Source: Hyperoodon ampullatus (taxonomy: Eukaryota > Chordata > Mammalia > Artiodactyla > Ziphiidae). Taken from it: a DNA stretch of 64,000 bases. This document shows, piece by piece, positions 1-12,989 of this stretch (positions are counted from its first letter, which is position 1; each line of letters opens with the position of its first letter). A program made the position numbers and the translations under genes. Under the pieces are notes generated by a model. That model worked only from the letters and a program-made list of their open reading frames with translations. It searched no databases and had not been told where the DNA came from. The stretch covers positions 32,376,788-32,440,787 of the forward strand of contig OX457070.1 in the NCBI GenBank assembly GCA_949752795.1, in the 5' to 3' direction.

Positions 1-1018
1 AACAAAGAATCCATTATTTTCAAAAGGAAAGAATCTCAGCTTTTCTATATTTCATTTCAAAACTAAGTGGCCAATATATTAGACCTTTTTGAAATCTATT
101 TAAGTATCTGGCACCTTGTAGGTTGTTTGCCTCTAAAAGGTTTTTTTTTGTTGTTAGTTTTTAGAAAAAAAGGTAAGAATCTCCATTGTCAAGAAACTCT
201 TGGTCAGTCCAACCATCCAAGTCATGGCCACACGGCTGAGAAACACCGGTTAGAATGGAATGTTGGCATTAGGCTTCAGGAAAACAAGGCCTGGCCATTT
301 TAGCCCGTCACAGAGAACTCCTGGTCACCTCCCAAGGGGCAAATTGATGTCAAGTTCTGCTGTCTGTCAGGATTAAGTGCCTGTTTGCTTTTTCACTAAC
401 ATGTGGTTTGAGAACAAAGCAGCTCAAATCTCCTCAGCCCCTAACAAAGCATCTCAAATTGCTGAGTAAAATTCCTTAATCCCCCATCTTAATCTGAAAA
501 CACCAGCAGCGCCTGGTAGAAAACTGTGGTCTCTTTTTGTGCTACTCTCCACTCCACCCACCCCCATCTTCCCCATTCCTGACCACCTCCTCCTCAGTAC
601 AGCCATTCACATGTACATTCAACTCCCCCCAAACGTGATTCTTCAGTGGAATATTATCACATTTGAAAGCCAGGTCACTTGGTCCAAGATCTTGGTGCTG
701 GATCTGGATATTTTTATTCCTTATCCACTTCATTTTTAAAAGTAAAGGGAAAAAAAAAAAGATCATCACAGAGAGATGAATCAACCACCTTCACATAACC
801 TTGAAGGTTATATGTACACAAATAGTATCGTCATAAGTTTTAATGACAGGGCTTAACTGCTTGTTTGCAATATGTGTCAACTCTCAGTGAGAAGTCAAAA
901 AGATACGGGGATTTTACATACCAATTTAGAATATTTTTAACTAAGGTAAGAGAAGGAAGCGAAACTAACTTCTACGACTGGTTGGAAACTGTGAAACAAT
1001 CTTTGTTAACACTTGGTA
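1..1018. other. Single-copy AT-rich DNA, nothing recognised
   Basis: I see no repeat family, RNA gene or convincing exon here. The short open frames lack coding character and splice context. Confidence 0.5.
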
Positions 1019-1230
1019 GGGCTTCCCTGGTGGCGCAGTGGTTGGGAGTCCACCTGCCAATGCAGGGGACACGGGTTCATGCCCCGGTCCGGGAAGATTC
1101 TACATGCTGCGGAGCGGCTGGGCCCGTGAGCCATGGCCACTGAGCCTGCACCTCCAGAGCCTGTGCTCCGCAAGGGGAGAGGCCACAACAGTGAGAGACC
1201 CGCGTACCGCAAAAAAAAAAAAAAAAAAAC
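1019..1230 (+). mobile_element. Short CHR SINE (tRNA-derived)
   Basis: The element starts GGGCTTCCCTGGTGGCGCAG, which contains a pol III A-box-like TGGCGCAGTGG. A B-box-like GGTTCATGCCC follows about 45 bases later. The tRNA-unrelated body ends GCGTACCGC and runs into a 19-A tail. The 9-bp target-site duplication CACTTGGTA is perfect at 1010-1018 and 1231-1239. This is a non-coding retroposon whose RNA is expected to be copied by L1 machinery. It serves as the reference description for the short CHR copies below. Confidence 0.95.
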
Positions 1231-1239
1231 CACTTGGTA

Positions 1240-2384
1240 AAGGAATCAGCAATTAGAAAATATTTTCCATTATGTGCATATATTCAGTGAATATTAAGGA
1301 TCAAGATTTTATCTGTTGACTAGAGTTGGAAGGCTCCAACCTTTTGCCACCTTAATTTGCAAAGTGTTGAAGTCTGCAAGTTGAAGTACATAAAACTTTA
1401 ATTTCTCTTTAAAAAAATGCCTTATGATTTCAGCACTTTATTTGTGCTATCTTTTCTTACCAATTTTAGTTGAAAACAGAATTGGTAGTTTTTTCTTGGG
1501 GGGATTTTTTGGAGCAGCTGCTAGATTAAGTTCTGGTTTTAGGGAAGCTGGGATTCATGGCAGTTATGTTTGTATTTTTCTGTAAGAAAGTTGAACAAGA
1601 TTCACCATAAAAGATAAATAAAATCAGAAAACTCTACTCCTTCACTCCCAACATTTTATCCAACTGAGCACCAAGTTAAGATAGATCCTGATCTAGTAGG
1701 CTCTCACTCTTTCTCCCTTCTCTTTCACAAAATCCTCCTCCTTAACACAAGTGAATAAAAGCCCTTTCCCTGGTAATCTTGGACTCTGTTGCAGTATGTA
1801 TATCTCTGAAAAATGGTAATAAAGCTTTACAGAGAAAATAAAGAATAAGAGAGCGAAAACTTCCTAACACCACAAACATCTATGAAAATAGCACCTGTTC
1901 TATATTTAATAGCATCACTGTCTCCATTTTTCTTCCTGGCATTTTTACTTTCTGCGAGGTTGGGTGAAGGGAAAGAGCAAGAGGGGAAGATGCGAGGTGT
2001 ATGCCAACGGCCTAGTTCTAGTTCAAGCTTTCATCGCCAACTGTCCTTTTGAGAAGTTAAGCTCTATTAGAAAAAAAATTAAAGTATTGGAATTCAGATA
2101 CAAAACAGCACATTTTTCTCAATAAATTCAACCATTCCTATAAAACCCCTACTTAAATAGTAGAAACAACACCCCCTCCCAATTCAGGAATGATTATCCT
2201 TTACAAATGTCAGATTTTTAAGCTCATCACTTTGAATAGGAGGAAAATAGACAATCTGGACCCTTGCTGCAGCTCCTAATCCATAAATCCTCAAACATGA
2301 ACGTTTTTTACCCTAAACCCAAGGTTAGAGGCAATGACCTTGAAAGACTTAAATAGAGCAATAATCCCAGAAAAGCTTCATAGT
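1240..2384. other. Single-copy DNA, nothing recognised
   Basis: AT-rich sequence without a recognisable repeat or gene. Confidence 0.5.
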
Positions 2385-2560
2385 ACATTACATAATACAT
2401 GGGTTAAAGCATGGACCCTAGTCAACCTATCTATGTTTGAATCCCAGTTCTTCTACTTCCTAGCTGTGTGGCCTTCAGAAAGTTACTCTGTGCCTCATTT
2501 TCCCCTGCAAAATGAGAATAATAGTCATACCCAACTCATATAAACATTAAATGAGTTACT
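2385..2560 (+). repeat. MIR fragment
   Basis: The order of segments follows the MIR core: 'tttgaatcccagttcttc', then 'tagctgtgtggccttcag', then 'gcctcattttcccctgc', then 'aaatgag'. It is highly diverged, as expected of a repeat shared by all mammals. Confidence 0.75.
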
Positions 2561-3389
2561 ATTTCTAAAATACAGAACTGTCTGCTATAGGAATGTTTGA
2601 TTTTTTAAAAATTTACACCTTTCCAAGTTAATTTGAAAATAAGATCTTTCTTTTTCTACTCTATTCAAAGAAAACACTTTGTACATCCTAATGTGACAGC
2701 ATGGGAAGAAAAGAAATAAAATGGTGGGAGAAGGTTTTTGCCTAGTTAGTTTTATCATAACAAAATCTCTGTAAAGGATAAAGTTCAAAGCAAGAGATGC
2801 TACAAATTGCATAAGGACTACAGCAACATCATTTAAAATATTTGGGAGAAACTCAAAACATTCCTCAGGCTACAATTCTTCTGTACAGGATGTACTACCA
2901 CTGGAATTCTTAAAGGCTTGCTCCATTGTGAGCTCATGAAGCCAAAGCCAAGGGTGCCATTCTCAGGCTCTCTAGTTAATTTTATCATATCTCACAGGTA
3001 TAAACTGCTCCTAAACCTGAATAATCTTTCTAAAAATATATGTTTGCAGTCACAGCAAATCAGGGGAAAGGTACCAGTGAATCAACATCAATATAAATTG
3101 ATCAAACTTTCAAACTATATTTCTTAAGAATAGCAAGGCTACGTGTAGAATGCACCACACATTAGTATTCCCAAAAAGTCTTCCCAATCATGTTTAATTA
3201 TAAGCCCAAAGAATACCTGAAGCTCCTCAAAAAATGGAGGATGTATAATGAAACAGAAGGCCAGCTAACACTTGTTTTCTAGCTTTCATAAAACTGGTAG
3301 ACAACAGCGAGGTCTTAGCCACACAAGTCTGAGGATTTTGTCGTTTATCTCACCTCTTTATTCATTGCTTAATGGAACTTTAGTTTTCT
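2561..3389. other. Single-copy DNA, nothing recognised
   Basis: No recognisable repeat, RNA or coding feature. Confidence 0.5.
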
Positions 3390-3395
3390 AAAATC

Positions 3396-3465
3396 GGAAA
3401 GAATGAAGGAAAGGAAGGAAAAAAGAAGGAAGGAAGGGAGGGAGGGAGAGAAGGAAGGGGGGAAA
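3396..3465. repeat. Purine-rich GGAA/GGGA microsatellite
   Basis: Imperfect GGAA, GAAGG and GGGA units on the plus strand, with no pyrimidine interruption for most of the tract. Confidence 0.85.
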
Positions 3466-3529
3466 CTGAAAATAACCTAATGGTCCATCAATAGGTAATT
3501 AGCCATGGGTTACGGAACTATTAAAAATG

Positions 3530-3585
<56 letters not shown>

Positions 3586-3955
3586 GTCTTGCTGGCATTC
3601 ATGGCATATTCTTAAGTTAAAATGCAGATTAGAAGACTGTATGCATAAAATATCTCATTAATAATTTTATACTGATTATATGTTGAAATGATAATATTTT
3701 GAAGAGGTTGAGTCAAATAAAATATGTTGATAAAATGGGTAAAAAGAAGAAGAAGACCGTGTGCATAGTATGACTTCACTTGGGAGAATTTTTTCTCTGT
3801 TATGTATAGGAAGCAAAATCTGAGAGAAAACAAAAATAAAGAGAATAATGATTAGCTGTTTGGAGCATTTTCCTTTCTCACTGTTTTCTCTTTTCCCACC
3901 TGTATTTTCTCTTATTTGTATGAACTGTACACTTATGATGTAAAACCCAGGTGGC
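3466..3955 (+). repeat. Old L1M-type LINE 3' fragment
   Basis: The plus strand keeps words from the end of L1 ORF2 and the 3'UTR: 'aacctaatggtccatcaat', 'ggaactattaaaaatga', and near the end 'tttgtatgaactgtacac'. It is strongly decayed and split by a GT repeat. Confidence 0.55.
3532..3584. repeat. (GT)n microsatellite
   Basis: About 26 uninterrupted TG units. Long perfect GT tracts are usually polymorphic and can adopt Z-DNA. Confidence 0.97.
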
Positions 3956-4189
3956 CACAACCAAAATGGCAGCTCTGCAGGTTTGTGCCTGAACAGAGGG
4001 CACCATTTCCATCTGTTAAATTCTGATTACACAGAAACCTAGGTACAGCTGCCAGTCAATGTCTCACATAAATAAATACATAAATGTATGCATTGTTATA
4101 TGCAGACATTCACACCAACTTAAAAAAAATTATGAATTGTTAGGATTATTATTAGTAATAATTACCCACATGTGATCAGAACTACCATA

Positions 4190-4375
4190 TCAGTCATTCT
4201 CAGATTTCAAGGAGTATGAAAATCCCCTGGAAGGCTTCTCAAAACCCCAATGGCTGGGCCCACACTCAGGTTCTGATTAAGCAGGTCTGGGGTGGAGCCT
4301 GAGAACCTGCATGTCTAGCAGGTTCGCAGGAGATGCTGGTGCTTCTGGTCAGAGAACCACTTTGAGAACAACTGA
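4190..4375 (+). mobile_element. MER20-like hAT-Charlie DNA transposon remnant
   Basis: The sequence reads like MER20: a 'ttctca' end, 'cccctggaaggcttctcaaa', 'gggcccacactcaggttctg', 'tctggggtggagcctgagaa', and a terminal 'agagaaccactttgagaac'. It is a non-autonomous relic with no coding capacity. Confidence 0.65.
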
Positions 4376-5284
4376 CATATCAAGGCTATTCTGCTTGAAT
4401 GATGAAAGTCTAAGGATGACTGGATGCCTCTGTGTTCAGGTGTGTTCAATTCTACTCTGAGGACGATGGTAAACAGCTGTTCTTCCTCCTCACTGGAGAG
4501 AAGAGAGGAAATGGAATTAACCTGCACGATAATAATTTAGGTTTACTCTAGAGGGGAAATATCCCTCCATAAGGGTTATTAAGCACTGAGACGGCTCAGA
4601 GGGTTACTAAGAGGAAGTGTTTGTTATCTGCCTCCCTAGAGTTTTTTAATAACTTACAGACCTTACTTGAATGGTGAGGAAGACAAAAGAGAGGACATAA
4701 GGGGCACCAGTTATTTTCAGGGAGACCCAAACCCATTCCACTATCTTTTGGTGAACAGGGATAACTAAATATTTTCTCTTCTTCCGCTCCCCAAACTGAG
4801 AGATATGAAAATGTTCTGTTTTTTCTCACTTCAAGGAGAGTGTTTCAGACTCACATAACATTGAAATAGTTCAATTTATACCCTTTCTTTGAGACACAAG
4901 AACAGATCAACCAGGACAAGATGCTTTTCTGATTTTCTATCTCCCGTGCTGGGAAAGCACCAAATCAAGAGGTTTACATCTATCTCCTTGGAAGAAAAAG
5001 CCCAGACATCAACTCAGTAAAACTTACAAAAGGCTGCTTTCAACATAGGCTGGGAGCTTCCAAAGAAAATCTTAGGAGAATGAAAACAAATTCAGTTATA
5101 TAGCCCACTCAACTGATTTTCCTTAGGTTAAACTCTTCATTCTCAGCTCTTTGCTATCTCAGAGTACAAAACCAGTCACAGTCAACAGCTGACACTTGCC
5201 TTCATTCACTAGACGTCTGGACTTTTCTCATCATGGAACTTGGGAAACTGACTTACCACCCTCCCACCGGCTCTGAGGGCTTGG
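4376..5284. other. Single-copy DNA, nothing recognised
   Basis: No repeat family or gene recognised over about 900 bases. Confidence 0.5.
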
Positions 5285-5510
5285 ACTCTGGTGGGTGAGA
5301 CAGCTGGATTCACAGCCCCATCCACCATTCCCTGCCTGTGTGACCTTGAGCAAGTCATTTGATCTCTCTGTTTCTCCTCTGTAAAATGGAATCAATTCTA
5401 CCTGTCTCCCTGGGCTGCCTTGGCGATTGAATGAGATGCAGTGTGGAGAGGATCTTAGCCCAATGCCTGCCTCACAGAAGGGGCTCAACAAATGTCAGTT
5501 GTGTCTCCCT
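5285..5510 (+). repeat. MIR element
   Basis: Well-preserved MIR core: 'tgtgtgaccttgagcaagtc', then 'tctctgtttctcctctgtaa', then 'gattgaatgagatgc', then 'ggggctcaacaaatgtc'. Confidence 0.85.
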
Positions 5511-5602
5511 TCAAAATCTAGTCCCTGAGGCAAAAATGGTCTGGACAGAAGCCATTTGATGGCTCTTAAGTCTAATTCAACATTTGTTACCAAGCCAATT
5601 TT

Positions 5603-5942
5603 TTTTTTCTTTTTTTATTGGCTGTGTTGGGTCTTCCGTTGCTGTGCGCGGGCTTTCTCTAGTTGCAGCGAGCGGGGGCTACTCTTCGTTGCGGTGCGAG
5701 GGCTTCTCATTGTGGTGGCTTCTCTTGTTGCGGAGCACGGGCTCTAAGCACGCAGGTTTCAGTAGTTGTGGCACATGGGCTTCAGTAGTTGTGGCTCACA
5801 GGCTCAAGAGCGCAGGCTCAGTAGTTGTGGCACGCGGGCTTAGTTGCTCCGTGGCATGTGGGATCTTCCCAGACCAGGGCTCGAACCCATGTCCCCTGAA
5901 TTGGCAGGCGGATTCTTAACCACTGCGCCACCAGGGAAGCCC
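5603..5942 (-). mobile_element. Long CHR SINE
   Basis: Read on the minus strand it begins GGGCTTCCCTGGTGGCGCAG. It has a GGTTCGAGCCC B box and repeated 'GCCACAACTACTGA' modules, and ends in 'ACACAGCCAATAA' plus an A-tail. This is the long form, about 110 bases longer than the short copies. A perfect 15-bp duplication TACCAAGCCAATTTT lies at 5588-5602 and 5943-5957. Confidence 0.95.
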
Positions 5943-6289
5943 TACCAAGCCAATTTTGTATATAGATTTTTGTTCATCCATATTTTCTCCCAGGTCAGTG
6001 CAACTTTGCTTCAATGAGTGCCTCTGAATTTTCACTGACCATGTAGTGGGAAAAGCTTCTCTTGCACCAGTATATTAATAAAATAAATTGTTTTGGATGC
6101 AATTATACAATTAACTCCAAATCAGCATTTCCTTTGGAACCCGTTATTTCCTTTAATATGCAATGAGGAAATGGAGAAATAGCTTTGGATTTAACATTGA
6201 TATTCAGATTTCTCTGCTTTATTAAGAAAACCAAATACTAAGCTCCGACTATTTTCAAAACGGGAATTATTCAGATTATAAGTAAAACA

Positions 6290-6425
6290 ATAAAACAAAT
6301 AGCTATAAAATGGGAATATGATCATATAGCTTAAAGCATCATTATGATGATGAAATGGGATAATTGGTGCAAAATACCTAGCAGAGTTCATAGTACATAG
6401 TTAGCTATAATTATTGTTATTATGA
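6290..6425 (+). repeat. MIR fragment (3' half)
   Basis: 'aaatgggataattggtgc', 'acctagcagagttcatagta' and a final 'attattgttattatgatgg' match the MIR 3' half. Diverged. Confidence 0.5.
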
Positions 6426-6734
6426 TGGTTTTGAGTATGTGATGAAGTCCTCTTCAGATCTAAAATTTGATGCTTAGAAGTCATTTAATCCTCAGGAAAG
6501 CCTGTCTCTTTCCTTCACTCTGTGAATACCACCTTCCTAGACAAAGAACCCTTAGGACCTGCGTGACCACATCCACAGCAAATTTTACTTGTGCCCTAAC
6601 TTCTTTCTTTTTTATTAATTTGTAGAAGTGGGCATTTATGGAAAATCTCTAAATACATTTCTTTTCTATTGATTTATGTATTCCATACTTACTTTCCTAG
6701 CCCATACCGTGGAAAATTAGCATGGGATCATAAT

Positions 6735-6845
6735 CATTTAGAACCGAAAGTATCTTAGGGGGTCATCTAATCCACTCTCGTTATTTTGAAGATGAGGAAA
6801 CAGATTCAAAAATGTGAGGTGACATTCCAAAGCCCCTAAACACAC
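6735..6845 (+). repeat. CR1/L3-like LINE 3' fragment
   Basis: The pattern 'ttagaaccgaaagtatctta', 'ggtcatctaatccactctc', 'gatgaggaaacagattc' is the common CR1/L3 tail ('...gatcatctagtccaacc...gatgaggaaactga'). The family call is from memory. Confidence 0.45.
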
Positions 6846-6959
6846 ACCATCAAATCAAGAACTCAAATTCTTTCTTATCATCCCAACAGCTAGGGAGCTA
6901 AGGGAAGTACTAATAGGTTTGGGATATTTGTTGCATGGAGAGTGTGTTTTTATTTTCAT

Positions 6960-7910
6960 ATCTCCAGGAATTGTTATTTGTGAGTGACAGAAACCAAACT
7001 TTAAGAAACTTCAGCAGAACAGGATTCTATTGGTTCATATAACACAGCCTCAGGTTGCAGAGAAATTTAGACATAAGAGACTTGAAAATCTGGACTTGTT
7101 ATTGGTCTCTTGACTCTTTTTTCTATAGATTGACTTCATTTTCTCAGACTTACCTTCTCTATATGCAGTCCCAACGTACGGAAAGGACCATACCCGTTAG
7201 GACCATGTCTTTCTGAATGTAACAGCAACTCACACACAATGGCATAACTAAATAGAGGTTTTCTGACATAGCAAGATTTACAAAGGTGAGCAGACTGAGG
7301 CTGATGCAGCTACTTGAGATGTTCTCAATGACTCAAGGTCCTCCCAAGTCCTACTCCATTGTTCTTAGCAGGCTGAAGACGTCATCGTGCACAAGTTTCC
7401 AGCAGAGGGGAGAGAAGTAAGGGCAAAATTCACTTGTCAGCTGAGAGTGACCCCTTTCATCAGGACAATAATGTTCCAGAAGCCCCGCACAGCAGACTTT
7501 CATTTATATCACATGGGCTGCAAATGACCATCTGTGGTTCCAGGACAGTGTGAGGAGATGGGTATTTTCACCTGGGAACATACCTGCGCTAAAAAAATAA
7601 AATAAAATAAAAAAATAAAGTGGGACTTTGGGCTTCCCTGGTGGCGCAGTGTTTGAGAGTCCACCTGCCGATGCAGGGGACACGGGTCCATGCCCCAGTC
7701 CAGGAAGATCCCACATGCGGTGGAGCGGCTGGGCCCATGAGCCATGGCCGCTGAGCCTGCACGTCCGGAGCCTGTGCTCCACAACTGGAGAGGCCACAGC
7801 AGTGAGATGCCTGCGTACCGCAAAAAAAAAAAAAAAAAAAAAAAAAGTGGGACTTTGTTCATCAGGAAAAAGGGGACAATAGATATTGGTAGGCAGTTTG
7901 TTTGCCACAG
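6960..7910 (+). repeat. Decayed interspersed repeat, split by a SINE
   Basis: Two pieces flank the SINE at 7631-7845. The closing segment 'aatagatattggtaggcag' resembles the ends of the copies at 29945-30420 and 51350-51960, so I group the three. I cannot name the family. Confidence 0.35.
7631..7845 (+). mobile_element. Short CHR SINE
   Basis: Full short form with a 24-25-base A-tail. The duplication AGTGGGACTTTG is perfect at 7619-7630 and 7846-7857. The A box is slightly altered (GCGCAGTGTTTGAG). Confidence 0.95.
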
Positions 7911-9371
7911 GACATTCCTCTTATTTCCAACTGGACAAATACTGAGAAAGGTCATGAAATGGCTCTCTTGGGTCCCACGCCCACCCCATGACCAGAATAG
8001 TGAGAGATCACAATTCACAGCCCCAACTAGAACCACAGGCAGGTTAGGAGAAGATTCCAGCATAAGGCAGAGCTACAGTTGCCAGATGAAAGGACAGGGT
8101 ACACAGCAAAGGAAACAACAGATACTATGAGAATTCAAATTGCAGGAAATATAACCATAATACAAAAATTTGCTCAATACTGAAAATGCTGATCATAGTC
8201 GTGAATTTTGAAAAGCACCAGGAATTTCCTCTGCTGAAATTCAGAGCATACCCCAAAGCCATAGGGAAACCCATAGCAAAAGGCTGATCGCAAATATTAA
8301 ATATATAATGTTGCATACCCATTTGTCAGGTGCATCATTTTATAGCCTACGGGTGAGTAATAGGTCAAGGCTAGGTATCTGCTGCCTCACCCAGTGGTAT
8401 TATCTTCAATCATGTTAATTATATTAATATGACTAATATGACCTGCACTAATGAAAACCACAAAAACCTATTTTGGTTTCTCTCAGCACACACATTTTGA
8501 TAATTTAGTCGTGTCAGGCTTGTGTGCCTCTCAGCACCAGACTCAATGCTCATAATATCAGGGTAATTTTAAGCATTTTCTACACAAAACCAACAAAGAA
8601 AATGACTTGTGAACTAAATTTCATTTTGGTTGAGCAGCAAACCAGATCAAGAATTAAGAGATTCATGATGACTTTAGTGACGCTTCTGGTCTTATCCATC
8701 CATCTCTCTTTCTTAACATATATTCTTCTTTGACATGTTTTCTAAATGATTAGCCACCTGAGAAAATATTTAAATGACCAAATCATAAGGTAAAAAATTT
8801 ATAGCCTAAATTACATTAAACAAATTCAATATGTTATGCATATGGAAATTAGGAGTTTTCAGATTATATTTTAGCCATTAAAATGTGCCTTAAAATATTT
8901 AGTTTCTGTTTGCAACAGTGTGATTTTTTTTGCTTGCTCTTCTAATGGCAGATTCTCAGAGTAACCAAGCGAAAACAAATGACTTAGTCCTTGGTTCAGA
9001 GAAATAATGGGTTACTAGCATAATTAATTTTATGTTTAATTACTGTAGAATGAAACAATTCAACAATATCCAATCAATCCTTAGAATGACAGAACAGAAG
9101 GTCAGCAGTTGCTAAGTCAATTGTTTTGAGAGAGAAATTTATGTCAGGTTCTCTTTTATGTGCTATGGAAAGAAATTGGATAAAAGTGGTCAAGCAAACA
9201 TTAATTAATTGTATAAATGTAACCTGGTTGTCATGCTAAATCATACAGGCAGGGGATATAGTTCTCAGAATGGTGGGCATGCATCAATTGCAAATTTCAG
9301 TGACATGTCCAACCCTGCCCCACTGCCAAGCCATACACAATTAAAAGCCTTAGAGTCAAATATTAACATCT
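7911..9371. other. Single-copy DNA, nothing recognised
   Basis: AT-rich. No repeat, RNA gene or exon that I can support. Confidence 0.5.
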
Positions 9372-9384
9372 CTAGAATTCTTTT

Positions 9385-9688
9385 TTTTTTAATTTCTTTA
9401 TTTTTGGCTGTGTTGTGTCTTTGTTGCTGCGCGCAGGCTTTCTCAAGTTGTGGCAAGCGGGGGCTACTCTTTGTTGCAGTGCGTGGGCTTCTCATTGTGG
9501 TAGCTTCTCTTGTTGTGGAGCATGGGCTCTAGGCATGCAGGCTTCAGTAGTTGTGGCACATGGTCTCAGTAGTTGTGGCTCATGGGCTCAGTTGCTCCGC
9601 GGCATGGGGGATCTTCCCGGACCAGGGCTCGAACCCATGTCCCCTGCATTGGCAGGTGGATCTTACCCACTGCGTCACCAGGGAAGCC
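9385..9688 (-). mobile_element. Long CHR SINE
   Basis: Minus-strand long form with fewer internal 'GCCACAACTACTGA' modules than the copy at 5603. The B box is GGTTCGAGCCC. A 13-bp perfect duplication CTAGAATTCTTTT lies at 9372-9384 and 9689-9701. Confidence 0.95.
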
Positions 9689-9701
9689 CTAGAATTCTTT
9701 T

Positions 9702-12700
9702 CATAAAGTCTGTACTGACAATCGTGGAAAGGAGTTGATGGTTGCAGTCCATTTCCTTCCACAGCAGCCCCCATCACAGGGAGCTGAGACTAACTGAAGT
9801 CCCCAGTCCTCTTGCTGTCCCATTAATAACAAGAAACTATTTCACAAAATAGTTGGGTTTTTTTTTTCTGATCCTAGCACTAATCACATTTGGTAGCTCA
9901 TGTGTGCAATAAAACTGGAAGATACAGAAGGTGGTCCCCAGTACATTTTCACATGCAAAAAAGTTAATTTTCCAAGATTTCCTCCTAGCCCTTGGTTTCC
10001 CTAGCATTTAAAGGCATTTAGATACTCTGCTTATCTGACTCAGAAAACCCCAGCTTTCCCTCTGCCATAACTAAGGTACTTATATCAACGTGACTGTGTA
10101 CTTGCCTCAAGACCACCCCTTCTGCCTCTATTATAACTCTTTTGGGAGATGCCCCCAACATCCTATTTTATTTCTTCTGGACGGCTTCCTTCTGAAACTA
10201 GAGTATGATGCAGGCTTTTCTCTGCAAACATGGAGGTGAAAGATCACATCTACATCCCTTGAGAATTTTCTGTGAAAAAACTAAGGCATCACTTTCCCAT
10301 CATATCTACCAACTCCTGAGGACAGCTTTGAGAAATCCAGGCCTGAAGAAACAGTGCTTTCTGTATTTAGGATGTTACTAAAATTAAAGAAGAGTTTGTG
10401 TCCATTTAATTCATGGGACTGGGCAAAATGTGGAACAAGCTCATTGATGGAGATCAAACTCCGTAAGGTACAAAAATTCCCCCTGGGGTAGTTGAATTGA
10501 AGGAGCACGAGGGAGGCAATGGGGGCGGGGGGTTAGGGCAGCTGGAAATGTTTTGCTTTTAGAGCTGGATACTTCCTGCAGGTACATTCAGTTTGTGAAA
10601 ATTCACTAGGCTTATAATTTATGTATTTTTCTGTTTATAGATAGATTTCAAGAAAAGGTACTCGAAAATGCAAATTAAAAAGTAAAGCCTCTGCCATACA
10701 GGCCTTAGTGTCCAGGAGTCTGCGGCAAGATGTTTCTCTAAGAGGATCTTGGATTCATTATAGAAAATTGGGTGGATGCCTCTGGTTTTCCATGAATCAG
10801 TTAAGGTTCTTTGCACATGCTGAGTTGATATCCTAGAGTTGCAGCCCTGTTCAGCCAGGCTGGCTTGGGCCGTGAGTGAATTTTGACCATTGATTAGTGA
10901 TTGTAGCAATGTAGCACTTTGAAACTGTAGCTTAAACACAGAATTTTTACTTGAGAGGTCAGAATAACCCTAAACTACATGAAAAGTGTGTATAGTTACC
11001 AGGACCTGTGCATGTATTTGGAAGGCTCCACGGACCAGAGCAGGGAGCCCTCATGACAAGGTTCATCCTCTGTAACAGCATTAAGCTATCCCAATGTCCA
11101 AAATCTCCCACAATGCTGAAACAGTTGTTTTCCTTGGGCCACCAGACATTCTCCAATAGAAATATTCAGCTAGTTTTCACATTCTTAAATACAAGGAAAC
11201 ACTGTAACTACAAATTTAGTATCTTCAGAATAATCTGGGAACTCTTTCTTCCAGTATTAAGATTGATTTCAGTAGCAATATGGTTTGTCTATAGAAACAT
11301 TCCTCTCAGACTGAGTGGATACCAGGCTGACATCCACATTGCCTGGACTTTGAAAGCATCATTTCTGATAGTAGAACTGGTTGATGCTCTGAATGGAAAG
11401 TTGATACCCTTTAAATAAATCTGGCCAAAACCAGAAATAGAAATGCAGGAACTGACTAGGTTAAAACCATTAAATTATGTTCCTCAAAAACACTTGATAA
11501 ATCAGCCACTGATATTTCTGAGTAAATCTAGTTTAATGTTTGTTGATTTATGCAAAGATGACCCATTCTTTGTGTGATAAGGTCTTTGGGACCACATGTC
11601 TAATTTCTCAACCATACAAATACTCAGTTCTAGAACCCTCATAAAAAACTATGTCCATTTGTTATGGATTACTCATAGGTGGGTACATATAGTATAGCAT
11701 AATATTGTATTGTTCGGCATTATTTTTCATGGAAAGTAAGAAGCCATCAACTATAAGAAGCACAATAACTTTATATAATATCACTAAGGAAGGAAGAAAT
11801 ACTTCTAATTTTACATTTTTCTCTTTTAAGATACAGCTTTATTTCAAATATTAAAAGCTGAAAAATGTCTTAGATGTGATGAAATATGTCTTTTTTCTAC
11901 TATCTTTTTTCTACTAAGTTTTTTCTACTCTGGAGGAAAAAAATTCTAGCTAATTTTTAAATTCAATAGCAATCACCAGTGGACAAGGGTTTCGGGGTGG
12001 GTGTTTTTTAAATATATTGCATTGAACATAAGCCTTTTTATGAGTTAATATGAAAAAGGATAATATTGTTTTGCTATTCGGAAAACAAAGTTACTGTCTT
12101 CTGCCAAGTGAACATAAAAGGTCACAGTTCCCCTCTTCTATTTTCTGCAATAGTTTTTGCACTGCTGATGAAAATATGACATAAAATAGAGTACATAAGA
12201 TCCACACAAACTAACTCACAGAATGCAGTTTCTGGGTATTTCCTTTAAGTACAACTCTAAAGCAATTATACAGCCACTTTACAAAACCTTAGCTACATGT
12301 AATTATCCATGACAAGTGCATTTGTGACACTGAATTCACTCACATTCCCTTAAACTTGATCTTTGAATGTCCATGGCATCATTTGCCCCAGTGAATATTC
12401 TTTGAAATTAATTTTTCTTTCCACTTTTAATTGTAACACATTTTACTTTCAAGAGAAGAAGTAGAAGTTTAAATTAGAAGAAAACTCAATTATCTGAACC
12501 ATAATTCATTCTAAACATATTGCTGAAAAACTTTGCTTTAAGCAGGAAAGTTCATGATTTTTTTCCCTTTTTGTGTAGGGCTGGAATGAATCCTCTAGAT
12601 TGGGGTTTTAATCCAACAACTATTTTGAAACCTTAGAATAAAACTTATAATAGCTCTATGAGATTGAAATTTTTAAAATCATGAATCAGTAATAATATTT

Positions 12701-12989
12701 CCCCATTCCACCAATTTAAATATAATAAAGGGGGAAATAGATTGAAATACTTTAGGAAAAAATGACCACTAAGATGGATACATACTTTGCAAGTAGAATC
12801 TATTAGAAATACTCTGGTACAAAACATTCCTTATACTTTATCACCAGCCCTTTCAGATCACTGTGGATCAAAGCTGCCTTCATTTTTACTGGTAAAATTC
12901 TGTATAAATGCTTAACATCCAAATACAGGGTATAAATTTTGATTCACATCTGCATTTTAAAAAGACAGCTTTAAAATACATGTTGGGGA
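9702..12989. other. Long single-copy stretch, nothing recognised
   Basis: About 3.3 kb without a repeat I can name. A plus-strand open frame of 136 codons at 11008-11418 has no recognisable domain, no codon bias and no paralogous motif, so I do not call it a gene. Confidence 0.45.

Noticed and set aside
1021..1100. tRNA-like A and B boxes in SINE heads
   Set aside because: These are tRNA-derived SINE promoters. They do not fold into a full cloverleaf with acceptor stem, so I do not annotate tRNA genes.
7509..8063. 184-codon minus-strand frame
   Set aside because: It runs through an antisense SINE and its A-tail (poly-F). No domain.
11008..11418. 136-codon plus-strand frame in single-copy DNA
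   Set aside because: No recognised family, no splice or promoter context, and a length not surprising for chance in 64 kb.
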